The notes under the pieces were generated by a model, which worked only from the letters and a program-made list of their open reading frames with translations, was not told the DNA's origin and did not search any database. Both the position numbers and the translations under genes were made by a program. From positions 1 to 36,239 of the forward strand of contig NZ_JAQYWD010000048.1 of assembly GCF_030145145.1 (NCBI RefSeq): DNA of 36,239 nt, in the 5' to 3' direction. This stretch comes from Desulfobacula sp. Its GTDB lineage: Bacteria; Desulfobacterota; Desulfobacteria; Desulfobacterales; Desulfobacteraceae. Below are positions 22,909-30,291 of this stretch, piece after piece (the stretch's first letter is position 1; each line of letters begins with the position of its first letter).

Positions 22909-24450
22909 TTAAAGGTCTTCCATTTTTACAACCGGATGTTCTTTTAAGTATTCCAATCTGTTTAAACCGTTGATGTAAGCCAGGGCACTGGCCGTAATGA
23001 TATCCGGGTCCGTTCCTTTGCCCAATGCCACGATGCCGTCTTCCTGCAGCCGGACCGTTACCTCACCCTGGGCGTCCGTGCCCTCTGTCAAAGCAGAAAT
23101 AGTGAATCGCAACAGCTCGGATTTGGTGCCGGTCAGTTTGGATATGATATTGTATACCGCATCAATGGGTCCATTTCCTTCTGTTGCCCCCTGGACCGGA
23201 CGACCATTGATATTCAGCTGAACACTGGCTGTGGGAAAGACAGTATTCCCGGATAAGACATGGATATATTCCAGGGTAAAGACTTCGGAGCTTCTCAATA
23301 CCCCTTCATTGATCAAGGCTTCAATGTCTTCATCCTGGATGCTCTTTTTCTTGTCTGCCAGGCGTTTGAATTTTTCAAACACTTTGTCCAGTTCTTCCTT
23401 GGACAGATTGTATCCCATCTCCTGGATATGGGAATTCAGGGCATGACGTCCGGAGTGTTTGCCCAGGACCAAATTGCTTTTGCTGAGACCAATGGTTTCA
23501 GGTTTCATGATTTCATAGGTCATGGGGTTTTTCAAAACCCCATCCTGGTGGATACCGGCTTCATGGGCAAAGGCATTGGCCCCCACGATGGCCCGGTTGG
23601 GCTGGACCAGGATGCCGGTGATCATGCTGACCAGGCGGCTGGTGGGATAAATCCGTGTGGTATCAATGGACGTGGTCTGGGGAAAGAAATTGGGTCTTGT
23701 CTTCAAAGCCATGACCACTTCCTCAAGGGAGGTATTCCCGGCCCTTTCTCCAATCCCGTTGATGGTGACTTCCACCTGTCCGGCACCGGCTTTTATGGCA
23801 GCAAGGGTATTGGATGTGGCCAACCCCAGATCATTATGACAATGAACACTTAAGATGGCCTTGTCTATATTGGGCGTATGTTTAATGACGTATTTGACAA
23901 GTTCTGCATATTCTTCCGGGATGGCATATCCCACCGTGTCCGGAAGGTTCACCGTTGTGGCACCGGCTTCAATCACGGCTTCAAACACCTTGCATAAAAA
24001 TGCCGGGTCAGATCTTGATCCGTCTTCTGCAGAAAATTCCACATTGTCTGTATAGGCGGCTGCCAGTTTTACGGATTTAATCGCCCGTTCCAGAACCTGA
24101 TCCGGGTTCATCTGGAGCTTGTACTTCATATGCAGGTCAGAGGTGGCAATAAAGGTGTGGATTCTTGGATTTACTGCATTTTTGATGGCCTCCCACCCCC
24201 GGTTGATATCGGCTTCACCGGCCCTGCACAGCGCTGCAATCTGGGAGATTTTAAGGGTTTCGGCAATAACCTTGACCGCTTGGAAATCCCCCTCTGATGC
24301 CGCGGGGAATCCTGCCTCAATAACGTTGACCCCCAGTGTTTCAAGCTGGGTGGCGATACGCAGTTTCTCCGCCTGGTTCATGCTGGCGCCGGGGGATTGT
24401 TCACCATCTCTTAACGTGGTGTCAAAAATGATAATAGGGTTGTCTGTCAT
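22909..24450 (-). CDS. leuA: 2-isopropylmalate synthase
   Basis: Condenses acetyl-CoA with 2-oxoisovalerate, the first committed step to leucine. The 513-residue length fits LeuA. The catalytic TIM barrel has FDTTLRDGEQSPGASM (9-24) with the metal-binding Asp, SVHCHNDLGLATSN with metal-binding His residues, NGIGERAGN, and the GKHSGRHAL segment. The C-terminal third is the LeuA dimer regulatory domain that binds leucine (feedback inhibition). It is last in the operon; its ATG lies one base after the cimA stop (TAAGATG). It is distinguished from its neighbour cimA by the GEQSPGAS motif. Confidence 0.95.
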   Translation of the reverse strand: MTDNPIIIFDTTLRDGEQSPGASMNQAEKLRIATQLETLGVNVIEAGFPAASEGDFQAVKVIAETLKISQIAALCRAGEADINRGWEAIKNAVNPRIHTFIATSDLHMKYKLQMNPDQVLERAIKSVKLAAAYTDNVEFSAEDGSRSDPAFLCKVFEAVIEAGATTVNLPDTVGYAIPEEYAELVKYVIKHTPNIDKAILSVHCHNDLGLATSNTLAAIKAGAGQVEVTINGIGERAGNTSLEEVVMALKTRPNFFPQTTSIDTTRIYPTSRLVSMITGILVQPNRAIVGANAFAHEAGIHQDGVLKNPMTYEIMKPETIGLSKSNLVLGKHSGRHALNSHIQEMGYNLSKEELDKVFEKFKRLADKKKSIQDEDIEALINEGVLRSSEVFTLEYIHVLSGNTVFPTASVQLNINGRPVQGATEGNGPIDAVYNIISKLTGTKSELLRFTISALTEGTDAQGEVTVRLQEDGIVALGKGTDPDIITASALAYINGLNRLEYLKEHPVVKMEDL

Positions 24451-24451
24451 C

Positions 24452-26047
24452 TTATTCCGCCTTGTTTTTATTGTCTAATGAAAGTTTATATTGAAAACTG
24501 TCGGCCAATGCCTGCCAGCTTGCTTCGATAATGTCTTCGGAAACACCAATGGTTGAAAAAATATTGTTTTCATCCCGGGATTCAATCAGAACCCGGACTT
24601 TAGCGTCCGTCCCATCCTTTCCGTCGATGACCCGGACCTTGAAGTCCACCAGGCGCATGTCATTGATCTGGGGAAATATGGTGGCCAGGGCTTTTCTTAA
24701 TGCATTATCCAGGGCACTGACCGGCCCGTCGCCCTCGGCCGAAGTGATTTCCGTTTCCTGTCCCATCCTGAGTTTGATCATGGCATGGGAATAGCAGGGG
24801 CGTTCCTTGTCCTTTTCCACCACCACCCGGAACGACTCAAGCTCAAAGTAGGGGACGAACTGATCCGTGAGTTTTTCCATGATCAATTTTAAGGAGCCTT
24901 CTGCCGCATCAAATTCAAACCCGTCATCTTCAAGCTCCTTGATGCTGGAGACAATCTGATGCCGGTTGATACCGTTTTCCCCCAATTCTACACCGAGTTC
25001 CCGGGCCTTGTATTCAATGTTGCTCTTGCCGGACTGCTCGGAAACAATGACCCGCCGCACATTGCCCACCAGTTCGGGTGCCATGTGTTCATAGGCTTTG
25101 GGGTTCTTCATGATGGCGCTGACATGCACCCCGCCTTTGTGTGCAAAGGCACTTTTACCCACAAAGGGTCTTGAATTAACCGGAGGGACATTGGCGGTTT
25201 CCGAGATAAACCGGGACAGATTCAACAGCTTTTCAAGGTTTTCCGGGGAGATACACGCCCGGTTCATTTTAAGGGCCAGGATGGGAATGATGGCTGTCAG
25301 GTCGGCATTGCCGCATCGTTCACCATATCCGTTGATGGTTCCCTGAACCATGGTGGCCCCTGCATGAACCGCATTAACGGAATTGGCAACGGCCATGGCA
25401 CAATCGTTGTGGCAGTGAATACCGAAAATCAGGCCGGGCACAGAGATCCTTTTAAAATGGTCAATGACCACCCGGGTAATGTCATCGATTTCACAGGGCA
25501 TGGACCCGCCATTGGTGTCACACAGCACCAGGCATTTGGTCCCGCCGGCAACTGCAGCTTCAAGGGTTTTCAAGGCATAGTCCGGGTTGGCTTTGTACCC
25601 GTCAAAGAAATGTTCTGCATCGTAGAGAACCTCCCGGTCATGACTTAAAAGATACGCCACACTCTCTTTGATCATGGCCAGGTTTTCCGATTGGGTGTTC
25701 TGCATGATCGCTTCAACATGCAGGTCCCAGGATTTTCCAAAAATGGTGATCACCGGCGCCTCACTGTCGATTAAGGCCTGGAGGTTGGCATCCTGTTCAC
25801 ATGTGGTTCCCGGTCGCCGGGTGGAACCGAATGCAGTCACTTTTGCATGTTTGAAATCTATGTCCTTTGCCAGTTCGAAAAAATGCTGGGCCCCGGGATT
25901 TGATCCCGGCCATCCGCCTTCAATATAGTGGATCCCTGCATCATCAAGGCGTTTGGCTATTTTCACCTTGTCGTCAGGGGAAAAGAAGATGCTTTCACCC
26001 TGCATGCCATCCCTTAGTGTGGTATCGTATAAAAGTGCTTTTTCCAT
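24452..26047 (-). CDS. cimA: (R)-citramalate synthase
   Basis: Condenses acetyl-CoA with pyruvate to citramalate, feeding 2-oxobutyrate and so isoleucine without threonine deaminase. The 531-residue protein begins with YDTTLRDGMQGESIFFS, then IEGGWPGSNP, which separates CimA-type enzymes from LeuA. The metal site IHCHNDCAMAVANSV and the INGYGERCGNAD loop are present. A C-terminal LeuA-dimer domain (about 400-520) should confer isoleucine feedback. It is placed between ilvH and leuA with 38-base and 1-base gaps. The start ATG is at 26047 with a modest AGGA upstream. Confidence 0.93.
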   Translation of the reverse strand: MEKALLYDTTLRDGMQGESIFFSPDDKVKIAKRLDDAGIHYIEGGWPGSNPGAQHFFELAKDIDFKHAKVTAFGSTRRPGTTCEQDANLQALIDSEAPVITIFGKSWDLHVEAIMQNTQSENLAMIKESVAYLLSHDREVLYDAEHFFDGYKANPDYALKTLEAAVAGGTKCLVLCDTNGGSMPCEIDDITRVVIDHFKRISVPGLIFGIHCHNDCAMAVANSVNAVHAGATMVQGTINGYGERCGNADLTAIIPILALKMNRACISPENLEKLLNLSRFISETANVPPVNSRPFVGKSAFAHKGGVHVSAIMKNPKAYEHMAPELVGNVRRVIVSEQSGKSNIEYKARELGVELGENGINRHQIVSSIKELEDDGFEFDAAEGSLKLIMEKLTDQFVPYFELESFRVVVEKDKERPCYSHAMIKLRMGQETEITSAEGDGPVSALDNALRKALATIFPQINDMRLVDFKVRVIDGKDGTDAKVRVLIESRDENNIFSTIGVSEDIIEASWQALADSFQYKLSLDNKNKAE

Positions 26048-26085
26048 TGGTTGTCCTGTTTGTTCCTTCTTACCGGTTAATCTGA

Positions 26086-26583
26086 TTATGCCTTGCCGTT
26101 TTGCTCCCGTGCCAGGGCAATGGACCCGGTGGAAGCGATCTCAATGATTCCCATGGGTTTTAACAGGGAAACGATGGCCTCATGTTTGTCACTGTCTCCG
26201 GATACTTCTATGGTGTAATGGGAAAGGCCCACATCAACAATCTTGCATCGGAAAATATCCACAATCCTCAGGATGTCCGCTTTTTTTTCAGGCTGGGCAT
26301 TGACTTTGATTAATGCCAGCTGCCGCTGAACATATTTTTTATCGGTCAGATCATTGACCGTAATGACATTGATCAGCTTGTGCAGCTGTTTTTTTATCTG
26401 TTCAATAATATGGGGCTCACACTTGGTCACCATGGTAATTCTTGACACATCCGGCTCAGCCGTAGTGGCAACACTCAAACTGTCAATGTTAAATCCCCGC
26501 CCGGAAAAAAGTCCGGCAATCCTTGAAAGAACGCCGGGTTCATCATCTACGAGGATAGAGAGTAAGTACCTGTTTGTTTTCAT
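26086..26583 (-). CDS. ilvH: Acetolactate synthase small (regulatory) subunit
   Basis: Regulatory subunit that activates the catalytic subunit and gives valine feedback inhibition. The 165-residue length is typical. The N-terminal ACT domain reads YLLSILVDDEPGVLSRIAGLFSGRGFNIDSLSV (6-38), with the effector-binding GVLSR...GRGFNI positions intact. The second half (about 80-160) is the ALS small-subunit C-terminal domain. ATG 26583 has AAAGGAT upstream. It follows ilvB by 26 bases. Confidence 0.95.
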   Translation of the reverse strand: MKTNRYLLSILVDDEPGVLSRIAGLFSGRGFNIDSLSVATTAEPDVSRITMVTKCEPHIIEQIKKQLHKLINVITVNDLTDKKYVQRQLALIKVNAQPEKKADILRIVDIFRCKIVDVGLSHYTIEVSGDSDKHEAIVSLLKPMGIIEIASTGSIALAREQNGKA

Positions 26584-26609
26584 CCGTGTTATCCTTTTTC
26601 ATATTTTTA

Positions 26610-28301
26610 TTACACCAGGAGCATTTCTGTGATGCTGGCACCTGCCGGAACCATGGGGTAAACCGACTCTTCCCGGTCCACCACAAATTCCATGACCACT
26701 GTCCCATCCGTGTTCAGGCCTTCCGCCAGGGTGGCTTCCACTGCATCGGGCCGGGTGCATTTTAATCCTTTTGCACCATAAGCCTGGGCCAGTTTTACAA
26801 AATCAGGGGCATTTTCCATGTTCGTAGACGAGTAAACTTTTTCATAAAACAGTTCCTGCCATTGTCTGACCATGCCCAAATAGCGATTGTTCAGGATGAC
26901 AATTTTAACATCGATTTTTGATTCAATGGCCGTCATTAATTCCTGGATATTCATCTGAATGGATCCGTCACCGGCAACATCAACCACCAGCTTGTCCGGG
27001 CAGGCGGCTTTGGCACCGATGGCAGCCGGCAATCCAAACCCCATGACCCCCAGGCCCCCGGATGTAATAAAATGATTGGGCTTGTCAAAGTGATAATATT
27101 GTGCGGCCCACATCTGGTTCTGGCCCACTTCTGTTGTAATGATGGCCTCTCCCTTTGTCAGTTCATACAGTTTTTCAATGACAAACTGGGGTTTGATAAT
27201 ATCCTTGCCCTGGTCATATTTTAACGGCATGGTACTTTTCCATTCCGCGATCTGGTTCAGCCATTCCGGCCGGTTGTTTATAAACGCCTCCGGGCTTTGG
27301 TCGTCCATCAATCGAAGGATTTCTTTCAGGGCTGCCTTGCAATCCCCGACAATGGGGCATTGAACTTCGATGTTTTTATGGATAGAGGTGGGATCAATAT
27401 CAATCTGAACAATCCGGGCATCCGGTGCAAATTTTTCAATATTTCCGGTGACCCTGTCGTCAAACCGGACACCCACGGCGAGCATGAGGTCACAATGCCC
27501 GATGCTCATATTGGCCCGATACGTGCCGTGCATGCCCAACATACCTAACCATAAGGGGTCAGACCCGGGAAAGGCTCCCAGTCCCATCAAGGATGCCGTG
27601 ACAGGGATCTGGGCCATTTTGGCCAGGCGGGTAATTTCCCCGGATGCCTGGGCCAGAATCACACCGCCACCGGCAAAGATAACCGGGCGTTTGGCCTGTC
27701 GGATCAGATCCACCACCTTGGTGAGCTGCTTTTTGTTGGGCGTATAATTGGGTTTATAGGATTTTAAAGAAACCTTGCTGGGTTCCTCAAACTCAACCTG
27801 GGTCTGCACAATATCTTTTGGAAGGTCAACCAGAACCGGGCCCGGTCTGCCGGATCTTGCCAGGTGAAAGGCTTCTTTAATGGTTGCCGCCAGTTTGTCG
27901 ACACTTTTCACAAGGTAATTGTGTTTGGTGCAGGGTCTGGTGATGCCCACGATATCCACTTCCTGGAACGCATCGTTCCCGATCAGTCCCGTTGGGACCT
28001 GGCCGGTAAACACCACCAGGGGGATGGAGTCGGAGTGTGCCGATGCGATGCCGGTGACAGTGTTGGTGGCACCGGGGCCCGAGGTCACCAGGGCCACGCC
28101 AACGGACTGGTTGGCCCTAGCATAGCCATCGGCGGCATGGACAGCCCCTTGTTCATGCCGGACGAGAATGTGTTTGAGGCCAACCTGTTTTTCAATGGCA
28201 TCATAAATGTCAATGACAGCGCCGCCGGGATATCCGAAAATAGTATCAATCCCTTCTGCCTTTATCATTTTGATAAGAATCTGGGCACCTGTAAGTTTCA
28301 T
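26610..28301 (-). CDS. ilvB: Acetolactate synthase large (catalytic) subunit
   Basis: Thiamine-diphosphate enzyme making 2-acetolactate (valine/leucine) and 2-aceto-2-hydroxybutyrate (isoleucine). The 563-residue length is standard. It has FGYPGGAVIDIYDAI, the catalytic Glu in RHEQGAVHAADGYARA, SGPGATNTVTGIA, a FAD-binding middle domain, and the TPP site GDGSIQMN followed by NNRYLGMVRQWQE. Herbicide-contact residues look wild type (Pro in TGQVPTG). ATG 28301 follows AGGAGA by 7 bases and lies 9 bases after the ilvD stop. Confidence 0.96.
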   Translation of the reverse strand: MKLTGAQILIKMIKAEGIDTIFGYPGGAVIDIYDAIEKQVGLKHILVRHEQGAVHAADGYARANQSVGVALVTSGPGATNTVTGIASAHSDSIPLVVFTGQVPTGLIGNDAFQEVDIVGITRPCTKHNYLVKSVDKLAATIKEAFHLARSGRPGPVLVDLPKDIVQTQVEFEEPSKVSLKSYKPNYTPNKKQLTKVVDLIRQAKRPVIFAGGGVILAQASGEITRLAKMAQIPVTASLMGLGAFPGSDPLWLGMLGMHGTYRANMSIGHCDLMLAVGVRFDDRVTGNIEKFAPDARIVQIDIDPTSIHKNIEVQCPIVGDCKAALKEILRLMDDQSPEAFINNRPEWLNQIAEWKSTMPLKYDQGKDIIKPQFVIEKLYELTKGEAIITTEVGQNQMWAAQYYHFDKPNHFITSGGLGVMGFGLPAAIGAKAACPDKLVVDVAGDGSIQMNIQELMTAIESKIDVKIVILNNRYLGMVRQWQELFYEKVYSSTNMENAPDFVKLAQAYGAKGLKCTRPDAVEATLAEGLNTDGTVVMEFVVDREESVYPMVPAGASITEMLLV

Positions 28302-28310
28302 TTTTTTCTC

Positions 28311-29987
28311 CTATAAAATATCTTTAAATATGGCGCCATTGCCGGCGGAGCTCACCATTGCCGCGTACCGGGCCATATAGCCTGTTTTGATTTTGGGCTC
28401 AGGTTTTTTCCATCGGGAAAATCGGTCTGCAATGGTCTCCTGGGAAACCAGAAGGTCAATGGTGTTTCCTGGGATGTCTATTTTAATCTGATCCGTTTCT
28501 TCCACAATGGCAATCACCCCTCCCTCGGTTGCTTCCGGCGAGATGTGGCCGATGGAAGCCCCTTTGGATCCTCCGGAAAACCTGCCATCGGTAATCAGGG
28601 CGACAGTGCCGTCAAGACCCATGCCGGCAATGGCCGAGGTGGGTGTCAACATTTCCCGCATGCCCGGCCCCCCGGCAGGTCCTTCATACCGGATGACAAT
28701 GACATCCCCTTGGTTGATCCGGTTGTTGAGAATGGCCTCTGTTGCCTGTTCTTCAGAATCAAACACCCTGGCCGGTCCCTGGTGTTGAAGCATTTCATCC
28801 AGGACGGCAGATTGTTTGACCACGCAGCCTTCCGGAGCAAGGTTGCCAAAGAGGATGGCCAGGCCCCCTTCCTTGTGATAGGGGGTTTCCACAGGCCGGA
28901 TGACCTGCTGGTCTTTTTTTATGACGGTTTCAAGGTTCTGGGCCAGGGTTTTCCCGGTGGCGGTTAAACAGTCCATATGGAGCCTGTTATGGTCTGCCAG
29001 CTCCCGCATGACAGCCGGGATACCGCCGGCAAAATTCAAGTCTTCAATGCGGTGTTCCCCCCCGGGGCTCAGCGCACATAAATGGGGGGTTTGTTTGCTG
29101 ACCTCATTGATCAGGTTCAAGTCTATTTCTACATGGGCTTCATGGGCAAGGGCCTTTAAATGAAGCACGGTATTGGTGGAACATCCCAGGGCCATGTCCA
29201 CCACAAGGGCATTCATAAAGGCCTGCCGGGTTAAAATTTTATCCGGCGTGATATCCTGGCTTAACAATTCCATGATCTGTATGCCGGCTTGTTTGGCCAA
29301 TCGAATTCTTTCAGACATGGGTTCGGGAATGGTTCCATTTCCCGGAAGTGCCATGCCAATGGCTTCGGTCAGGCAATTCATGGAGTTGGCCGTAAACATC
29401 CCGGCACATGATCCACAGGTGGGGCAGGCGGCATTTTCAATTTCCAGAAGCTGTTGTTCGGTCATTTTACCGGACTTGACCGCCCCCACCGCTTCAAATA
29501 CCGTGATGAGGTCGATTTTTTTATCTTTTTTATCCGGGTGCTTTCCCGAGAGCATGGGGCCGCCGCTGATAAATATGGCAGGGATGTTTAACCTTGCCGC
29601 TGCCATGAGCATGCCCGGGACAATTTTGTCACAATTGGGTACCATGACAATGGCATCAAACGGATGGGCCATGGCAGTGACTTCTATGGAGTCTGCAATG
29701 AGCTCCCGGGAGGCCAGAGAGTAGTGCATCCCTTTGTGGTTCATGGCAATACCGTCACACACCCCAATGGTTGAAAATTCCATGGGGGTCCCGCCAGCCA
29801 TGCTGATACCGGATTTGACGGCTTTCACAATATTATCCAGATGCATGTGGCCGGGAATAAGCTCATTGGCTGAGTTGGCAATACCGATAAGGGGTTGATT
29901 TATTTCTCTGTCAGTATACCCCATGGCCTTGAACAGGCTTCGGTGGGGTGCTCTGGCAATGCCTTTTGTTGCAATATGGCTTCTCAT
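28311..29987 (-). CDS. ilvD: Dihydroxy-acid dehydratase
   Basis: Fe-S dehydratase making the 2-oxo acids that lead to valine, leucine and isoleucine. The 558-residue protein starts [22 protein letters not shown]. Cluster ligands appear in NCDKIVPGM and [32 protein letters not shown] and [19 protein letters not shown] are family hallmarks. The ATG at 29987 has GGAGACC 6 bases upstream. The frame is open back to 30101, but that stretch is the attenuator leader and is not coding. It is the first structural gene of the operon. Confidence 0.96.
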   Translation of the reverse strand: MRSHIATKGIARAPHRSLFKAMGYTDREINQPLIGIANSANELIPGHMHLDNIVKAVKSGISMAGGTPMEFSTIGVCDGIAMNHKGMHYSLASRELIADSIEVTAMAHPFDAIVMVPNCDKIVPGMLMAAARLNIPAIFISGGPMLSGKHPDKKDKKIDLITVFEAVGAVKSGKMTEQQLLEIENAACPTCGSCAGMFTANSMNCLTEAIGMALPGNGTIPEPMSERIRLAKQAGIQIMELLSQDITPDKILTRQAFMNALVVDMALGCSTNTVLHLKALAHEAHVEIDLNLINEVSKQTPHLCALSPGGEHRIEDLNFAGGIPAVMRELADHNRLHMDCLTATGKTLAQNLETVIKKDQQVIRPVETPYHKEGGLAILFGNLAPEGCVVKQSAVLDEMLQHQGPARVFDSEEQATEAILNNRINQGDVIVIRYEGPAGGPGMREMLTPTSAIAGMGLDGTVALITDGRFSGGSKGASIGHISPEATEGGVIAIVEETDQIKIDIPGNTIDLLVSQETIADRFSRWKKPEPKIKTGYMARYAAMVSSAGNGAIFKDIL

Positions 29988-30005
29988 GGTGTTGGTCTCC
30001 AAACC

Positions 30006-30048
30006 AAAAAAGCCGTTATCTGCCCTGTGGGGGCTGATAACGGCTTTT
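30006..30048 (-). terminator. Attenuator hairpin in the ilvD leader
   Basis: On the minus strand AAAAGCCGTTATC (30048-30036) and GATAACGGCTTTT (30020-30008) form a 13-bp stem capped by a C-rich/G-rich loop, followed by a T-run to 30006. The hairpin is 25 bases after the leader peptide stop and 19 bases before the ilvD start, exactly where a transcription attenuator belongs. Confidence 0.85.
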
Positions 30049-30072
30049 AAAGTTGATTTAAGGTTTATGCCA

Positions 30073-30156
30073 CTACGAGCCCTGTCGCTGGGAGGTGCCA
30101 ATAAGGACCTCCACGATAATTAGGACTAGTAGATTGTTTATCATATTTGATTTCAT
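30073..30156 (-). CDS. Branched-chain amino acid operon leader peptide
   Basis: A 27-codon frame from ATG 30156 to TAG at 30073-30075. It contains the run [14 protein letters not shown], in which 10 of 11 consecutive residues ([11 protein letters not shown]) are Leu, Ile or Val. This is the hallmark of attenuation leaders such as ilvL/ivbL/leuL of enterobacteria. It sits between a strong promoter and a terminator hairpin and is followed by ilvD, ilvB, ilvH, cimA and leuA, all making those amino acids. A second ATG (codon 5) could also start it. No strong ribosome site is visible. It is too short for ordinary gene finders. Confidence 0.85.
   Translation of the reverse strand: MKSNMINNLLVLIIVEVLIGTSQRQGS
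30091..30112 (-). promoter_or_regulatory. Leader pause/antiterminator-region hairpin
   Basis: GGAGGT and ACCTCC pair around a 10-base loop inside the leader peptide codons, just after the Leu/Ile/Val cluster. A ribosome stalled there would melt it. Downstream, GGGCT (30078-30082) can pair with AGCCC in the terminator (30031-30035), offering an alternative fold. Pairing is by inspection only. Confidence 0.45.
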
Positions 30157-30183
30157 AATTTTTTTACTCGACTTAAATAAGAT

Positions 30184-30212
30184 TTATTATATATAAAGTT
30201 TGTTTAAGTCAA
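30184..30212 (-). promoter_or_regulatory. Promoter of the ilv-cimA-leuA operon
   Basis: On the minus strand TTGACT (30207-30212) is followed by an AT-rich spacer and overlapping TATAAT (30186-30191, 15-base spacing) and TAATAA (30184-30189, 17-base spacing). Transcription would start about 20 bases before the leader peptide ATG. Confidence 0.6.
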
Positions 30213-30255
30213 GAAAAAAATTAATTCTTTCAAAAAAATATTCTCCAAAATAAAA

Positions 30256-30285
30256 TTGACAACTGAGAGAAGGTTTCTATATAAG
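30256..30285 (+). promoter_or_regulatory. Promoter just upstream of the hybrid kinase gene
   Basis: TTGACA (30256-30261), then TATATA/TATAAG (30278-30285) at 16-18 bases. It fits sigma-70 well. Its -35 box coincides with the TTG that would start the longest kinase frame, which argues against that start. Confidence 0.5.
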
Positions 30286-30291
30286 TTTGGT

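Noticed and set aside
29988..30101. N-terminal extension of ilvD
   Set aside because: The extension is translation of the attenuator terminator and leader; the real start at 29987 has its own ribosome site and the family N-terminus.
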